From: Paracoccaceae bacterium
GTDB taxonomy: Bacteria; Pseudomonadota; Alphaproteobacteria; Rhodobacterales; Rhodobacteraceae
NCBI GenBank assembly: GCA_030625695.1
Contig: DAOUQK010000039.1
Location: forward strand, 1-16,449
DNA length: 16,449 nt
Direction of reading: 5' to 3'
This document shows, one piece after another, positions 15,712 through 16,449 of this stretch. Within the stretch, counting starts at the first letter, position 1. The number at the start of each line of letters is the position of its first letter. Position numbers and translations under genes: made by a program. The notes beneath the pieces are model-generated. The model did not search any database, was not told the DNA's origin, and saw nothing but the letters and a program-made list of their open reading frames with translations.

Positions 15712-16434
15712 ATGCGGACCGCCGACATCCCCAAAATCCGAGAGTTGCCATTATTTTCCGATATGGATCAACAGACCTTTGATTCTCTGGTGCGGGGGGC
15801 CTATGTGCAAAATTTCCCACCGCAGGTCGATCTGATTACCGAGGGTGATTCGCCCGATTTCCTGCAAGTTGTAATCGAGGGCGGTGTTGAGCTTTTTGCC
15901 TCATGGGACGGCCGCGAAACCGTCATGGCGACGGTTCACCCTGTTTCGACGTTTATCCTTGCTGCAACCATGAAAGACGTACCTTACCTGATGTCCGGCC
16001 GCACGATTGCAAAATCTCGTGTGATGTTGTTACCGTCACGGGACGTGCGGTTGGCGTTTGATACCGACAATTCCTTTGCCCGCGCCGTGGTCACCGAACT
16101 GGCAGAATGCTACCGGGCGGTGGTGCGCAATTCAAAGGATTTGCGGCTGCGGTCATCTGTTGAAAGATTGGCCAATTATCTGATTCGCCATGCTGGAAGA
16201 GCGGATAGAGATGGTCGATATGACCTCAATATCGGAAAACGCCGCCTGGCATCTTATCTTAATATGACGCCTGAAAACCTGTCACGGGGGATCAAATTAC
16301 TGCAGGGTAATGGTGTCAGAATAGATGGCTCCTGCGTTCACATCACCGATGCTGACGCTCTTGCAAAATTTGCAAAGCCAGCCACCCTGATTGACGGCCC
16401 TGCAGAGGAAATGTCACCGGAACAATGGATATAG
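15712..16434 (+). CDS. narR: NarR-like CRP/FNR-family regulator without an N-terminal Fe-S cysteine cluster
   Basis: 240 aa starting MRTADIPKIR. A CRP-type beta-roll ('TEGDSPDFLQVVIEGGVEL') covers about residues 15-110, then a dimer helix, then a winged helix-turn-helix with 'LASYLNMTPENLSRGI', which keeps the Glu..Ser-Arg pattern that reads TTG half-sites. The N-terminal cysteines of FNR are absent, so it is not an [4Fe-4S] oxygen sensor of that kind. Its position divergent from narK1 matches narR of Paracoccus, whose product activates narKGHJI in response to nitrate or nitrite; a Dnr-type NO or heme sensor is the alternative. The ATG at 15712 is preferred on family alignment; the frame opens at 15649 but that part overlaps the FNR box. 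The ribosome binding site is weak. Confidence 0.8.
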   Translation: MRTADIPKIRELPLFSDMDQQTFDSLVRGAYVQNFPPQVDLITEGDSPDFLQVVIEGGVELFASWDGRETVMATVHPVSTFILAATMKDVPYLMSGRTIAKSRVMLLPSRDVRLAFDTDNSFARAVVTELAECYRAVVRNSKDLRLRSSVERLANYLIRHAGRADRDGRYDLNIGKRRLASYLNMTPENLSRGIKLLQGNGVRIDGSCVHITDADALAKFAKPATLIDGPAEEMSPEQWI

Positions 16435-16449
16435 CGACACTGTCACAGG

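Overview
The window looks like a chromosomal nitrate-respiration island from an alphaproteobacterium, most likely a member of the Rhodobacteraceae (roseobacter/Paracoccus group). The evidence is the narK1-narK2-narG-narH-narJ-narI order, a divergent NarR-like regulator, a separate FNR with a cysteine cluster, and moderately GC-rich, tightly packed genes. I cannot name the species.

Layout, left to right. (1) At 3-1746 on the minus strand is a compact operon: two tiny single-helix membrane proteins (40 and 42 aa) followed by a large polytopic protein cut by the window edge. By eye the large protein resembles subunit I of the cytochrome bd superfamily, but it is strongly divergent. An FNR-type palindrome and a perfect 2 x 20-bp tandem repeat lie upstream. 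(2) At 1876-2178 (minus) is a small exported protein of unknown function. (3) At 2360-4142 (plus) an [4Fe-4S]-type FNR regulator overlaps a ferrochelatase gene by 8 bp. (4) At 4143-4825 is a gene-poor stretch with one doubtful small ORF and a long inverted repeat. (5) At 4826-15468 on the minus strand is the nitrate reductase operon, transcribed right to left: narK1, narK2, narG, narH, narJ, narI and a parvulin-type ppiC. narG/narH and narH/narJ overlap, and stem-loops sit between narK1/narK2 and narK2/narG. (6) At 15712-16434 (plus) is a divergent CRP/FNR-family regulator without the N-terminal cysteine cluster, NarR-like.

How the parts fit. NarK1 and NarK2 should move nitrate in and nitrite out. 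NarGHI reduces nitrate at the cytoplasmic face using quinol oxidised through NarI. NarJ inserts the molybdenum cofactor, and the PpiC protein probably helps assembly or folding. FNR-type boxes (two exact TTGAT-N4-ATCAA sites in the narR/narK1 gap and a one-mismatch site before the bd-like operon) connect the island to low-oxygen control. Ferrochelatase next to fnr would raise protoheme supply for NarI and for the bd-like protein.

The nar operon is conventional. The part most worth following up is the bd-like operon at the left edge. Its large subunit keeps some heme-ligand-like residues but appears to lack the quinol-binding loop, has a signal peptide, and is encoded with two small membrane proteins.
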